From NCBI RefSeq assembly GCF_040712315.1, contig NC_134022.1:2790001-2854000 (forward strand): a stretch of DNA of 64,000 bases, given 5' to 3'. Source of the stretch: Castanea sativa (lineage: Eukaryota > Streptophyta > Magnoliopsida > Fagales > Fagaceae). This document shows, piece by piece, positions 44,934 through 56,110 of the stretch. The stretch's first letter is position 1; each line of letters opens with the position of its first letter. A model generated the notes under the pieces. The model saw only the letters and a program-made list of their open reading frames with translations. It made no database searches and had not been told where the DNA came from. The position numbers and the translations under genes are program-made.

Positions 44934-45088
44934 AATCGTAAGGTTCTTTATGTTGTGGGGCTTCTTCAAGAAGAAGTTGATTCAATGGTCTTTGTGAAGG
45001 TTGAGAAGGCTCCACTTAAGCTGACATAGGTGGTTTAGATGCCCTGATACAGGATATTGTAGAGGCAGTTGAACTCCCTGGACTATAG
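44934..45088 (+). pseudogene. RPT2: 26S proteasome ATPase RPT2 fragment
   Basis: The plus strand reads NRKVLYVVGLLQEEVDSMVF and KVEKAPLK, then, after a frameshift equivalent to a loss of about 7 bp, DIGGLDALIQDIVEAVELP. RPT2 (regulatory particle ATPase subunit 4 in animal naming) has VVGLLQDEVDPMV, KVEKAP, DIGGLDAQIQEI and EAVELP in just this order, ahead of its AAA Walker A. The Walker motifs and the rest of the ATPase are absent, and a stop follows at about 45086. It looks like a relic of a duplicated exon or retrocopy. Placement in RPT2 rather than another RPT rests on the combined VGLLQ/KVEKAPL/GGLDA motifs. Confidence 0.8.
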
Positions 45089-46335
45089 TATATTTTTGGT
45101 CAGAGTGCATATTTTCTATAATTACTATGAAGATTGCATGAACTTGAATGATCCTTGTCAAGTTTTAAAACTTAATGCTGTTGATATTGTATTTATTATG
45201 CAAAATATGATGGTGTGAAACAAATATCCAGTGAAATAAATTTCTTAGACATAACCTGAACTGGACCTAAAACTCAATGACAGAAATTAAACATGTTTCT
45301 TTGGTTTTATTTGACAACATAGTGAGGCTTAAGGAGTAAACCCAATTCCATGTACATGAGGTTCCGAAAAGTAAACCCTTTTTTTAGGAAAAGATAGAAA
45401 AACTATATTACTTAAAGGCAAATAGTAGAAAGATGTAATAGGAATACTAGGTACTATTACTGATATAAAAAAAAACAAAAGTAATGCTAGGTACTAAGCA
45501 TTATACAGAATTTGGTTCTATGCACTGAAAGGTGAAGCTGGCATCTTAGCAAAAAGGAAAGGTCAGGCTGATAGAGCATATTACATGGTACATTTTTCAT
45601 ATGCCTTTTGCAAAGTAGTTATATTTTATGGAATACTTAAATGTATACTTCATTGTTTTTAGGTGGTAGATCAACAGGTCTGATGTTCTGCATCATTTCT
45701 CATCATTCTAATGAAATTTATATTCTTCATTTTATTAATTTCTTTCTTCTCTTTATTGGGATGGTCACTAAAGTTAGGATGTAATGTTTTATCAGGTTGT
45801 ATGCATCTTCAAAACTAGGAGATGTGTCCAGATTCTTGATTCTATCTGAGTCTGTGGTTTCTTTTTCCTAAGAAAATGCCAAGCTTAGAGGCTGAAATTT
45901 ACTGACATCCTTTACGAATTGATGTGATAGGAGAATATGTAATGTGTCACAGTAGTTAGTAAGATTGTGGATGTGTAATTGACTTCTAAACTTTTTCTTC
46001 CTGTGGATTTCTCCTTGATGTAATTGTTAAGTGGTTACCCACCACTTGTTTTATTGGAAATCAGCAAAAAGTCAATTCACAAATACAACACTGGAATCTT
46101 TTGAAGAACTCTTCAAGGTACGTGCCTCAATGCCTTTTGTTCCTCATTTATTTGGACATGTTGCAACAACATTTCAAAAATAATAACCTAACTGCATCCT
46201 ATCATATTCGAGTACACTTTTAATATTATGGATTTGAAATAACATCTTATACCTAGTCATTTCAAGTTCACGTTCAAGTCCACATATTAATAAAGCTCAA
46301 AATCATCCATAAATTTCATCAATAGAAATTTTTTT
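45089..46335. other. Intergenic stretch
   Basis: No further RPT2 exons were found and no other gene or element border was recognised. The sequence is less AT-extreme than its surroundings and could hold decayed intronic DNA. Confidence 0.35.
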
Positions 46336-46485
46336 ACCTTTTCATCCACCAGTGGGACCGGAGTATTCTTGCTGCCACCTTCACTCGAGCCACTGTGGAT
46401 GACATCCTGAGGATTAGGCTGGGCACGGAGAACACAAGGGATAAGTTGACGTGGAAGGAAAATAAGCTTCGGAGTTTACGGTGAT
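46336..46485 (+). pseudogene. Small LINE fragment (ORF2 C-terminal)
   Basis: The plus strand reads WDRSILAATFTRATVDDILR, RLGTENTRDKLTWKEN. This matches the block preceding the zinc cluster in plant L1 (D-x-I-L-x-I-x-L ... D-x-x-x-W). It is cut short by a stop and has no other LINE sequence next to it. Confidence 0.55.
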
Positions 46486-47842
46486 TTATATTTTTACTGG
46501 AAGAATACCAGAGGCTTGCAAAGTCTCCCCCCTGTGGAGGATGATTTATATTTTTACGTTGTATGCATGGCCCTCTTGTAATATGCATGGCGTTGTTTTT
46601 TTGTTTTAAGTCTTTACAGGTCCTGGAGTTATGGGCCCATGGTTTTGATCTGGGCCGTTTTCTTTGGTTGTAAAGCTCCTGGGCCGGGCCTCCTTTGTTT
46701 TCTTTTATTTTTCCTTTTGATTATATTTCTATCTATTCAGTCAAAAGAAGTCATTTAAAATTTAAAAATTGAATTCCAAATATTTTGTTTTAAATGCTTC
46801 TATCCAAGTGAACCAATTACATCTTTTTCCTTGCAGTAATACAGAATTTGCTTCAAGAAAGAAATGAAGATCTGAATACAAATATGTATATATAGAACTG
46901 ACTTGAAGGGCCTCAACATTGTTGGTTGGGTGTGTCTCTTCCCTACACTTGCGGTAGCAGTCAAAATTCTCTTTAAATCAATCACTAAACTAGTCTTAAA
47001 GATTTAGAAGTGGAAATCTCTCCTGTGCTTACTATGTTGCATGTTTTTATGTCTCGTGTAAGTTATATGTATTGCGTTGTTAATTTTTAATGTCTGCTGC
47101 CTATATTATGTCATGTCCTAGCATCCCTCTTAACTCCAATGGAGCTATGTTTAAAAAGAAAGCGGATAGGGATCTGTCTAGAGGCTGATAGCCCTTGCAA
47201 TTCACCTGTTGCCCCCGCCCCTAGAGGGAATACACCAAATTTCCCCTGGAAAGAGACAAATAATCTGTAGTTTGCTTTCCAAAATTCAACTCTCCTTTTT
47301 GGACTTCATGAATTCATATTTTATCAGTTTCTTACAGTCCATTATTTAAAAGATGTTGTAACAGAGAAAAAAAATGTAAATATAAAATATTATAAAATTA
47401 ATTAAGATATCCTATTTGTCCTCTGTTTTTTGGAATACCTGATTTTGGATGTATGTTTAATTTCACTGGATCAATAGTCATGAATCCCATTTTTGACAAT
47501 GGAGCTTTCCATGCATGCAAGATAGGCAAGTGGCCCCTGTATGCATAGAGAACTACGCACCCACCCACATAATTGCCGCAATTTTGGGCAATTGCACAAC
47601 TCTTCTTTTTTTCAAGCAGCTAACCAGCTATTTCCCTTCATGCAGTTAAATTTTCTGGTCACAAAGAATAGGCAAAGAGAGATTGTTGACACAGTAAGAG
47701 GGGGTGCAGGCAGAAAGTCTTCATGCACTGCTCTCAGTTGCCATTCAGTGTGTTTATTCTAATCCAGAGGATTGCCCCACAATGCAAAGGGTGGTCCGGT
47801 TACATGAATCAGAGGTCATGACCCCATGCCCAAGTAACTTCT
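46486..47842. other. Intergenic stretch
   Basis: No conserved frames. The word GATGATTTATATTTTTAC is near-duplicated at about 46483-46500 and 46539-46556. Otherwise nothing to report. Confidence 0.35.
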
Positions 47843-47847
47843 ATGAT

Positions 47848-48177
47848 TATGAAGTTTGATGAAAAATTGTATTGTATTGTATTGATTTGAATAAAACTGT
47901 ACAATCAGAGGTATTTATACAAGAATTACCCACCTAACTAATCCCAAATTATACGGAGCTATTCCCTCCAAAACTAACACCAGCTACTAACACATGTCCA
48001 TAAATATCTCTACTACTACCAACACTACAAAACTACCAGTAGCATAGTATAAAGAATCAGACTATAAAGAATGAAACAACTACATGTCGTTTATACAGAA
48101 ATAACAATTGAATCTTTGTACTTGTCCTGCTCTGGTTGTAGCTTGGAACTTGCAGCTTGAAACTCTTCTTTCTGATA
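47848..48177 (-). repeat. 3' LTR (TA...TA ends)
   Basis: 330 bp. It carries one extra TGTAT unit in the ATTGTATTGTATTG tract compared with the 5' LTR. Confidence 0.9.
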
Positions 48178-48179
48178 CT

Positions 48180-48696
48180 CTCCCTCAAGAGGAACAGGGG
48201 AATGTATATTCACCAAGTTCATCTTGGACAGCAAGTGAGAAAATTGTGGGAAACTTAGAGCCTTTGTCAATAAATCTCCAACCTGAGCCTTAGTTCTAAC
48301 ATGTAGCCGCCTTATCACCTTAGCTAGTATTTTATCCCTGACAATGTGGTAATCTATTTCAATGTGTTTCATTCTCTCATGGTACATAGGATTTGCTCCA
48401 ATGTGTAAAGCAGCTTGACTATCACTAAAGAGCAGGGCTGCCTTAGGATGTGCAACCTTAATATCCTTAAGAAAGCTAAGCAACCACACAATTTCACAAA
48501 CAGCAATAGCCATTGCTCTATATTCTGCCTCTGCTGATGACCTGGAGACTGTTTCTTTCTTCTTAGACTTCCAAGAAACAAGAGAATCTCCAATAAAGAG
48601 ACAATAGCCTGTGGTTGATCTTCGGGTATCAGGGCATGCAATCCAATTTGCATCTGCAAAGGCTTTAACATGCAATTCAGGCTGACTAGAAAACAC
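48180..48696 (-). pseudogene. Copia RNase H
   Basis: The minus-strand frame 48696-48091 is open and contains [50 protein letters not shown] and [16 protein letters not shown], then [11 protein letters not shown]. All Copia RNase H blocks are intact. It is out of frame with the RT (junction near 48700), so the polyprotein is broken there. Confidence 0.9.
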
Positions 48697-48699
48697 AAA

Positions 48700-49624
48700 C
48701 CCTGTCCAGGTGTTCCTTTGATATAGTGTAAAAATCTATTTGTAGCTTGAAGGTGTGGTAACCTAGGCTTAGCCATAAATTGACTTAGTTTATGAACTAC
48801 AAAGGTGATATCAGGTCTTGTGATAGTTAGGTAGAGCAGTCTTCCAATTAACCTTCTATATATGCTAGGGTCTTTTAATTCCTTCCCTTCAAACTTACTC
48901 AATTTCAAACTTTGCTCCATGGGTGTCTTTGTTGGCTTACAACCTAGCAACCCTGCATCCTCTAGAAGTTCTAAAGCATACTTCCTTTGACACAAGTGTA
49001 TACCTTCTTTGGATCTTGCTATCTCCAAACCCAAAAAGAACTTTAAATCTCCCAAGTCCTTAAGCTTGAACTGCTTATCCAACAACACTTTAAGCTCATC
49101 TACTTCCTTCACACTGTCACTAGCAATAAGCACATCATCTACATACACCAACAATGCAATAAAACTACTAGAAGTACTTCTTGTGAAAAGGGAGTAATCT
49201 GCCTTGGACTGTTGAAAACCCAACTAAACCAAAGCTTGAGAAAACTTAGAGAACCACTGCCTGGATGCTTGTTTGAGACCATATAAATACTTATTTAGCT
49301 TACAAACAACCTCCCCCTTGCTGTGAAAGCCAGGGGCAAAACCATTTAAACATCTTCATCAAGCTCTCCATGTAGGAAAGCATTATTCACATCAAGTTGA
49401 GACAAACACCAACCTTTCACAGCAGCCACAGCAAGCAAAGCCTTAACTAAAACCATTTTGGCTACAGGGGAAAAGGTTTCTAAGTAGTCCAAACCCTCCC
49501 TTTGAGTGAACCCCTTGGCAACAAGTCTAGCCTTATACCTTTCAATGCTCCCATTTGCCTTATGTTTGATCTTATGTACCCATTTACAGCTTATAGGCTT
49601 CTTATGAGCAGGCAAAGAAGTCAA
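48700..49624 (-). pseudogene. Copia reverse transcriptase
   Basis: The minus strand shows [40 protein letters not shown] and [17 protein letters not shown], then, after a frame break near 49345, [15 protein letters not shown] and the catalytic [16 protein letters not shown]. It ends [20 protein letters not shown] and [20 protein letters not shown] is intact. A stop at about 49224 and a shift at 49345 break the frame. Confidence 0.9.
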
Positions 49625-49645
49625 AGACCAGCTTATAGGCTTCTT

Positions 49646-50621
49646 CTAAGGCAGCAATCTCAGTAGCCATAGCCTCCTTCCACTTAGGATCCTGAGCAGC
49701 CTGGGCATAGGTAGTGGGTTCCACAACATAAGAGATAGAGTTGCAAAAATGTCTATGGGTGGCAAAAAGTTTAGAATAAGAAAGAAAGTTCTAAAGAGGG
49801 TGAGAAGTACCTTTCTTAGGAAGAGATGGAATGATAGATGAAGCACTCACCTGGTTGCAATGATAAGACTGCAAATAAGATGGTTTATGTGACACCCTGG
49901 TAGGCCTCCTAAGACCTTGGGCAGGAAGTTGAGGCTAAACAACCAAAGAAGGCTCAGCTGAAGAAGTAGGCTGAGTAAGAGATGGTTGAGAAAGAGAGGA
50001 AGCAGTAGGCAAAACAGTAGGAAGGGAAGTAATAGGCAGAGGGGATTGAGGAAGGATGTCGATGGATGAAACAGAAGCAGGTTGTGGAATAAGATCAGCA
50101 AGTGAATCAGGTGGTGATGAGCTAGGGGCGGCATCATCATCAATATCAAAATCTGAGTCCACATCAGAAGCAAAATGCTGATCATTAATAAAAGAAGCAT
50201 GAAACACAGGTGAGGAAGTAGAATCCAAAGGGTATGTAGTAAGAGTAGAATCTGAAACAGGAGGAAGAGAAGTAGCAGATGGAGTGGAATACACAGAGTC
50301 CAAAGAAATAAAAGAAAAAATGGACTCATGGAAGATCACATCCCTAGAAATGAAAACTTATCTAGAAGTAAGATTAAGAAGCTTATAACCCTTTGTGGCA
50401 GGAGGGTAACCCAATAGAACACAAGCTTGAGACCTAGGTTGAAACTTGACTCTATGAACAGAAATAGTAGAAGAGTAACATAAGCAACCAAAAACTCTTA
50501 AATGAGCATAGGAAGGCTTAATATGAAAGAGGAGTTCAAAAGGAGACTTGTTTTGGAGAATGAGAGAGGGTAACCTGTTGATAATGTGGGCTACAGTGAG
50601 AATGCAGTCTCCCAATAGCAT
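49646..50621 (-). pseudogene. Copia integrase C-terminal part and linker
   Basis: Minus-strand 50621-50358 reads [35 protein letters not shown] and [17 protein letters not shown], the usual GKR/end block. After a stop at 50357, a Ser/Pro-rich linker (50339-49935) leads to the start of RT. Confidence 0.85.
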
Positions 50622-50624
50622 AAA

Positions 50625-51267
50625 GGAATATTGGACTGAATTTTAAGTGCTCTAGCAACTGACAAAAGATGCTAACGTTTTCTCTCTTTTGGTGAATTAT
50701 GCCATAAGCAGAGTAAAAATCTGTAAGAAGGAACTCTTGTCCATTATCAGACCTAATAGATTTAATGCCGGTACCAAATTGGGTTTGAATCAATTTATAA
50801 AAAGGAAATAAGGTACCCTCTAACCTCAGATTTAGCCTTTAAAAGATAAATCCAAATCCATCTAGTAGCATCATCAACAATGGACAAAAAGTATTTAAAA
50901 CCTTCATGAGTAGGAATAGAATAGGGTCCCCATATATCAACTTGAACAAGATCAAAGGCAGAAGTAGAAAAGTTATTATTTAAAGGAAATGGTAACCTTT
51001 TCTGTTTTGCCTTAGGACAGATACTACAAACATCAGTACAAGAAACAAAGGAAACAGGTAAAATGTCTTGCAAGGATAGCAACTTATTCATGGAGGGATG
51101 ACCTAACCTAAAATGCCACACTCTAGGCATATTAACTACATAATTAACAGAGGAAAAAGAATGACCAGACTTGTGTTGGAGAAGAGCAGATTTGTGTTTG
51201 AGAAGATGATCTGCCAAAGAGGAGGAACTGATGCAGTTTGATCTTTGCAACAAGTAAAGGCCATTAT
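50625..51267 (-). pseudogene. Copia integrase core
   Basis: The minus strand shows WHFRLGHPSMNKLL and CSICPKAKQKRLPF (zinc region), FDLVQVDIWGPYS, FLSIVDDATRWIWIYLLKAK and, in a shifted frame, IKSIRSDNGQEFLL with the core acidic residues. A frameshift near 50795 breaks it. The reading enters directly from the hAT insertion at 51268. Confidence 0.85.
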
Positions 51268-51722
51268 CAGTGGCGGCTCTAGAAAATTTTTCTAGGGTGT
51301 TCCTCAACAAGCATAAATTACACAATCTAATAAAAAGAAAATTTTGTATATTGACAACAACAACAATATAAAAAAACACGCAAATACATAAAGTTTACAA
51401 TTGTCTTCTACGTGATTTTTTTATCAAATATTTATCTATAATTTTAGCAAAAGAATAAACAATAAACTATAAGTTCATTTGAAATATTAATAAAATTATT
51501 AATTATTGTTATTTAGTTGTTGCATTAATTTGTTTGTCTTTTATAAACTATAATTTGTTATATTGTTGTTTCATTAATTATAAAATTATTAGTTATTATT
51601 TAGCCCAACATAATTTAATTTTTTTATCTTTTATAATGTATTATTTCATTATTGTTTAGCCTAACATAATTTAATTGTTTAATTTGTTTATTAATTGTCT
51701 TCTATAATTTGTTATGTGTATA

Positions 51723-51773
<51 letters not shown>

Positions 51774-52542
51774 GTAATTAAAAGTTGAGTGGGCCAATCA
51801 AGTGATAAACCCAAACCTTTAATGATACCCATGTCATAACCCAAATCATAAACCAAGGCCCACCCTTTAATTCAATTTAATTTTTATTAACTTTTTTCCC
51901 TTTTCCTTTGTTTTCTTCGTCAGTTTTTTTTTTTTTTTTTGGTAAAAGGGAAATGACATTTAACTAACAGCCCATTAACATCTGAAAGAAGAGAAAATTC
52001 CAGGTCCAAGCCCATTAACTTTTTTTCCCTTTTCCTTTGCTTTCTCCATCATTTTTGCTTTAACCTTTTTCTCTCCTTCACACGTGTACATCTTATCTCT
52101 ATCTAGTCTCTTCTAGATATTTCTTTAGATCAACTTTCTTCTTTTCTTTCTTCGTTCTTATTTCTTTGTCACAGACTCACAGCTTTTCTTCTCTCTCAAT
52201 GTTCTCCTCACGCCGCCACCATGCTTCTTTCAACAAGCATCGTTCATCCCTAATAGCACCTCCATGCTCCTCTCTCAAGCCACCTCTACCCAGCAAAACG
52301 TCTCCTCACCTCCATTACTAATCTATATCTACTTTGTTTGGATTATAGGTTTTTATTTTCATTATTTTGTATGGAAAATCAAGAGTTTTTGTTTCGACCC
52401 GGAATCCTTTTTGGTTGAGGGTGTTCCTATTTTTTTTTTTAAGGGTAAACAAATAAAAAAAATTTAATTATTATATATAATTTTTTTTTTCAAGTCAGGG
52501 TGTTCCTAGGAACACCCTGGCCTGAACGTGGCACCGCCACTG
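51268..52542. mobile_element. hAT-type element, 1275 bp, 8-bp TSD, inside Copia
   Basis: The termini are CAGTGGCGG and CCGCCACTG. The inner TIR continues as TCTAGGGTGTTCCT on the left against AGGGTGTTCCTAGGAACACC on the right. GCCATTAT flanks both sides (51260-51267 and 52543-52550). With the element and one TSD left out, the Copia frame reads through EVHNGLYLLQRSNC, the expected protease-integrase link. The interior has (TA)n at about 51727-51770 and a Ser/Pro-rich stretch near 52200-52320, but no transposase was recognised. Confidence 0.9.
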
Positions 52543-52559
52543 GCCATTATGCACTTCAC

Positions 52560-54064
52560 CCACTCCAATCGTCTTCCAAGATGAAAGGTTCTGGATAAAA
52601 CAAAATTGAGAGAGGAAAAAAAGAAAATATGGTAGTTGTTGAGTCAATTTGCTAATTGACAACAAAATGAAAGAAAACGAAGGAACAAATAGGACATGAT
52701 CAAGTATCAAAGTGTCAGAAAGCTTGATTTTGCCAATGTGAGTCACTTGAGCACTTTCACCATTAGGCAACTCAACAACACACTGAGTTAAGGTGGTGAC
52801 TGAGGTTAAACGGCTAACAGAACAAATTATGTGATCAGTGGCACTCGTATCTAATACCCAAGTATAGCAATTAAACGCATTTCTATTCACTACCTTTTCA
52901 ACAAAAACAGAATGCTTTAAATTGGAATAGGTACCTACAAGTGGAGTGGTAGCTGTGACACTGTTGGCCATTGCACTAGGAACAAATTTAGGTGTTGCCA
53001 TAGTGCCTTGGCTATTGCTTGAACCCCCAATCATAGCCAAAATCCTTTTACATTGTTCTGCAGTAAAAGGGAAAGCTTGTGTAGACACAGGGACAGAATC
53101 TGACTCAAAATTTGCACCAAAATTTGGCCTTGCAACCTGATTAGCCTTTGCATTCTTGCCTTTGGGTTTGTAACCAGGGGGGTAACCATGGAATTTGTAG
53201 CATTTCTCTATGGTGTGACCTGTGACCCCACAATGACTACAAACTGGTCTCTCCTTCCCTTTATTCTTGTTAGCTTTAACACCTGAATTAATACCATAAG
53301 TGTTCCCATAACCAACAGCTCCAGCAGATGACTTGGCTACCAAAGTAGTGGATTCAATGTAGGCACCAGTAGAGTGACCAATGGACCTTTGGCTCTCATC
53401 TTGAATCAGTAAAGAATATACCCTATTGATTGAAGGAAGAGGATCCATCAACAAGATTTGCCCTCAAACCTGACTGTATGTCTCATTGAGTCCCATAAGA
53501 AACTACATCATTGAATCTTGTAACTGATATTGTGTCAACTTCTCATTGATTGAACAAGTGGAAGAACCACAAGTACAACATGGTAAAGCTCTATAATTTT
53601 CAATTTCATCCCACAAAGCATTCAATTGAGTGAAATGATATGTAACAGAGAGATCTCCTTGAGTAATCGTTGCAAGCTTCTTCTGAAGCTGAAACAATTT
53701 TGGTCCATTCTTTTGAGAAAATCGATTCTTGAGGTCAGTCCAAACCTCTAAAGCAGTGTTCTTGTAAACAACACTTGTAAGAATCTTTGGAGAAACACAA
53801 TTCAAAATCCAAGATACAACCATATTATTGCACTTGGTCCGGATTTTTTGACATGGAAGGAGTAAGTGAAAGACTTCCATCAATAAACCCTAATTTGCTC
53901 TTAGCTCCCAAAGCTCTCTGTATTGATTTAGCCCAACTAGCATAGTTATCATTGACTAGAGGCTGAGCAACAAGAATTGTACCTGGATTTTCTCCGTAGT
54001 GTAAGAAGAAAGGGTGTGATTCATCAATTGTAGTAACAGAAGCAGAGCTTTGAGTGGCTGCCAT
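52560..54064 (-). pseudogene. Copia gag and protease
   Basis: Starts ATG at 54064 (MAATQSSASVTTIDES). The gag blocks are LVNDNYASWAKSIQRALGAK, LTSVVYKNTALEVWTDLKNR, LATITQGDLSVTYHFTQLNA and the zinc knuckle CSHCGVTGHTIEKC (about 53241-53200), then KFHGYPPGYKPKGK. The protease site reads WVLDTSATDHI: the Asp is present but the usual DSG/DTG glycine is Ser, so activity is doubtful. A frame break near 53830 and stops near 53502 and 53465 break gag. Confidence 0.85.
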
Positions 54065-54295
54065 TGAAGAATTTCAAGCTTGGAAGAAAGAACTGATGTG
54101 ATTCTAAAAAAAAAAAAACTCAAGATTAAAAGAGAAATTCTGAGACAAATCACCTTCAGAGTGAAACTTAGATGATTTTGAATCTAAAATCAAGAAAAAC
54201 TCAGAAGAAAAACATGAGAAAATTCAAGCGTGAAAAGAAAATTTGAAAGGAAAAAAACTGAAAGAGAACTAGAAGATCTAAACAAAACTCAAAGT

Positions 54296-54307
54296 GCTCT
54301 GATACCA
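54296..54307 (-). other. Primer binding site
   Basis: Minus-strand TGGTATCAGAGC lies immediately after the LTR end CTTCATA. It is complementary to initiator Met tRNA. Confidence 0.9.
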
Positions 54308-54632
54308 TATGAAGTTTGATGAAAAATTGTATTGTATTGATCTGAATAAAACTGTACAATCAGAGGTATTTATACAAGAATTACCCACCTAACTAATCCC
54401 AAATTATACGGAGCTATTCCCTCCAAAACTAACACCAGCTACTAACACGTGTCCATAAATATCTCTACTACTACCAACACTACAAAACTACCAGTAGCAT
54501 AGTATAAAGAATCAGATTATAAAGAATGAAACAACTACATGTCATTTATACAGAAATAACAATTGAATCTCTGTACTTGTCCTGCTCTGGTTGTAGCTTG
54601 GAACTTGTAGCTTGAAGCTCTTCTTTCTGATA
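54308..54632 (-). repeat. 5' LTR (TA...TA ends)
   Basis: 325 bp, matching 47848-48177 apart from a 5-bp tract difference and few substitutions. Borders are fixed by the ATGAT TSD and the adjoining primer site. Confidence 0.9.
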
Positions 54633-54637
54633 ATGAT

Positions 54638-55199
54638 TCCAACTCTAATTGAAAGCCTTGTGCATAAATGGAGGTGTGGAGTGTCTTTCTTGCAAGTTAC
54701 AAAAGTAATGTAGCAGTTCAAAGGGATCAAAATTAGAAAAGCTTCACCTTTTTATGATATTTGTTCATTCTTTCTGTAGATTTTGAATCATTAGGCTTGC
54801 TACATCATCTGTGTCAGTTTGACCTTATGAGCATTTTGTTAGTCATCAGAGTGCATTTGGCTACTTTCACTACTCATGTTGCGAGGATGTGTCGAAGACT
54901 TTTCTTTCTTCACATGAAAGGATTTCAACATGATTGAGTTATTTATTCATGCTTTCCCATTTCCTAATCTGTAATCTCCTCCAGCATTTGTATTGTTAAT
55001 CAAAATTAAGTGTAAATGAAATCTATATAAATTGAAAATGCTCTCCTTTTGCAAATGATTCTTGTTTATTCCATTATCATAATTTTGTATTTGATCAATC
55101 ATAATATGTACAAAGGCCAAATCATTCTAAACGACATTATATATAAATATAAATACACACATAAAAGCACATATTATTTTTGCTAGACTAAAAGCCCAA
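54638..55199. other. Intergenic, 3' side of the RING gene
   Basis: No conserved frame. Likely includes the 3' untranslated region of the minus-strand RING gene. Confidence 0.4.
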
Positions 55200-55703
55200 T
55201 TAGACAACATTGTCAACTTGAAGCTCTATGTGGAGTCTACAAACAGGACAAGAAGCATGGTTCCGAGTCAACCATGTCTCAATACATGCAGGATGGAAAG
55301 CATGGAGACATGTAGGAAGTTCAACAAGGCTCTCACCCTCTACAAACTCCTCAAGGCAGACAGGGCAGTCCGTGGCGGCTTCACCGGCATGGAATTCTCT
55401 TCGTGGTAGTTCCGTCATAGGAGCATGGGGCTGCTGATCCTGAGGAAGCTCCACATTGTGCTCTTCTTGTTCTGGCTGGTTCTTCATTATCCACCAAAGA
55501 AAGAACAGAATGAGATGCACAATGACAACAACAACCACTGCTGGTCCTATTGCATAAATCCAATCGGGTGGCCCTCCCTTCCAATGGAAATTCGCGCTAT
55601 TTGCCATTATCGTTGCCGTTGCTGTTGTCGTTGTATTGCTTGCCATTAACGGTGCTTGCTTCCAATGGGAATTCAAGATACTAGTTGTTGCATTGCTAGG
55701 CAT
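55200..55703 (-). CDS. ATL-type RING-H2 E3 ubiquitin ligase
   Basis: An intact single-exon frame of 167 residues. Residues 1-47 are Ser/Thr/Asn-rich and lumenal or extracellular. Residues 49-72 (WIYAIGPAVVVVVIVHLILF and on) form one membrane segment. An acidic linker follows, then a RING-H2 domain with Cys113, Cys116, Cys132, His134, His137, Cys140, Cys152 and Cys155, plus the conserved Trp144. This is the C3H2C3 spacing of ATL ligases, which pass ubiquitin from an E2 to membrane-associated targets. The ATL 'GLD' motif is not obvious, so it may be a divergent member. The N-terminus contains a weak internal repeat (NSHWKQ and NFHWKG). The start is chosen as the first ATG of the frame. A (TA)n tract lies about 70 bp upstream, and the start region is duplicated further upstream. 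It is the only clearly intact gene in the window. Confidence 0.9.
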   Translation of the reverse strand: MPSNATTSILNSHWKQAPLMASNTTTTATATIMANSANFHWKGGPPDWIYAIGPAVVVVVIVHLILFFLWWIMKNQPEQEEHNVELPQDQQPHAPMTELPRREFHAGEAATDCPVCLEEFVEGESLVELPTCLHAFHPACIETWLTRNHASCPVCRLHIELQVDNVV

Positions 55704-55769
55704 TGTCGTGAATTTTTCTTTTTTTCTTTCTTTTTTTCTTGCTCTCTCTGGGAATACAAACTCTCTTAT

Positions 55770-55816
<47 letters not shown>

Positions 55817-56092
55817 AAATTTACATTAAGACAAGGACAGAAATACGCTTTGGCGTGTGTCAGTGAGTCAGTGGGTCAGCAAAAAAAAAACATATATAGA
55901 GAGTAGATTCACATTGTCTAGTTAAGTTATACTTTCTCCTGAGTTTCTCGTAAGTTTCTCGTAAGTGGCACTTGCTTCCAATGGGAATTCAAGCTACTAG
56001 TCGTTGCATTGCTAGTCATTGTCCTGAATTTTTCTTTCTTTTCTTTCTTTCTCTCTCTCTCTCTCTCTCTATGGGAATACAAACTCTCATAC
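55655..56092 (-). repeat. Duplicated start region of the RING gene
   Basis: Segment 55655-55766 (N-terminal codons plus 5' leader of the RING gene) is repeated at 55971-56092. The second copy still encodes MTSNATTSSLNSHWKQ on the minus strand, then diverges. A CTTT/CT-rich leader and GGGAATACAAACTCTC follow in both. Between the copies are (TA)n (55772-55813) and about 150 bp of unrelated DNA. The upstream copy is an incomplete gene start without a RING. Confidence 0.85.
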
Positions 56093-56110
56093 GATAAACA
56101 TACTCTCCAT

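Larger units (their letters stand above)
47848..54632 (-). mobile_element. Copia element with TA...TA LTR ends, hAT nested inside
   Basis: The LTRs are 47848-48177 (3') and 54308-54632 (5'). Both begin TATCAG and end CTTCATA on the minus strand, instead of TG...CA. The 5-bp TSD ATGAT flanks the element (47843-47847 and 54633-54637). The primer site TGGTATCAGAGC (54296-54307) directly touches the 5' LTR, and a purine tract (GAGGGAGAG, about 48178-48186) touches the 3' LTR. All Copia domains are present in order with several breaks. A 1275-bp hAT element lies between protease and integrase. LTRs differ by a 5-bp step in a TATTG repeat plus a few substitutions, so insertion is fairly recent. Confidence 0.9.

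Noticed and set aside
49847..50329. Leu-rich 160-codon open frame on the minus strand
   Set aside because: Shadow frame of the Ser/Pro linker of the second Copia element.
54656..54730. Short frame next to the 5' LTR as a fused gene
   Set aside because: It straddles the LTR border and TSD, so it is chance reading through the junction.
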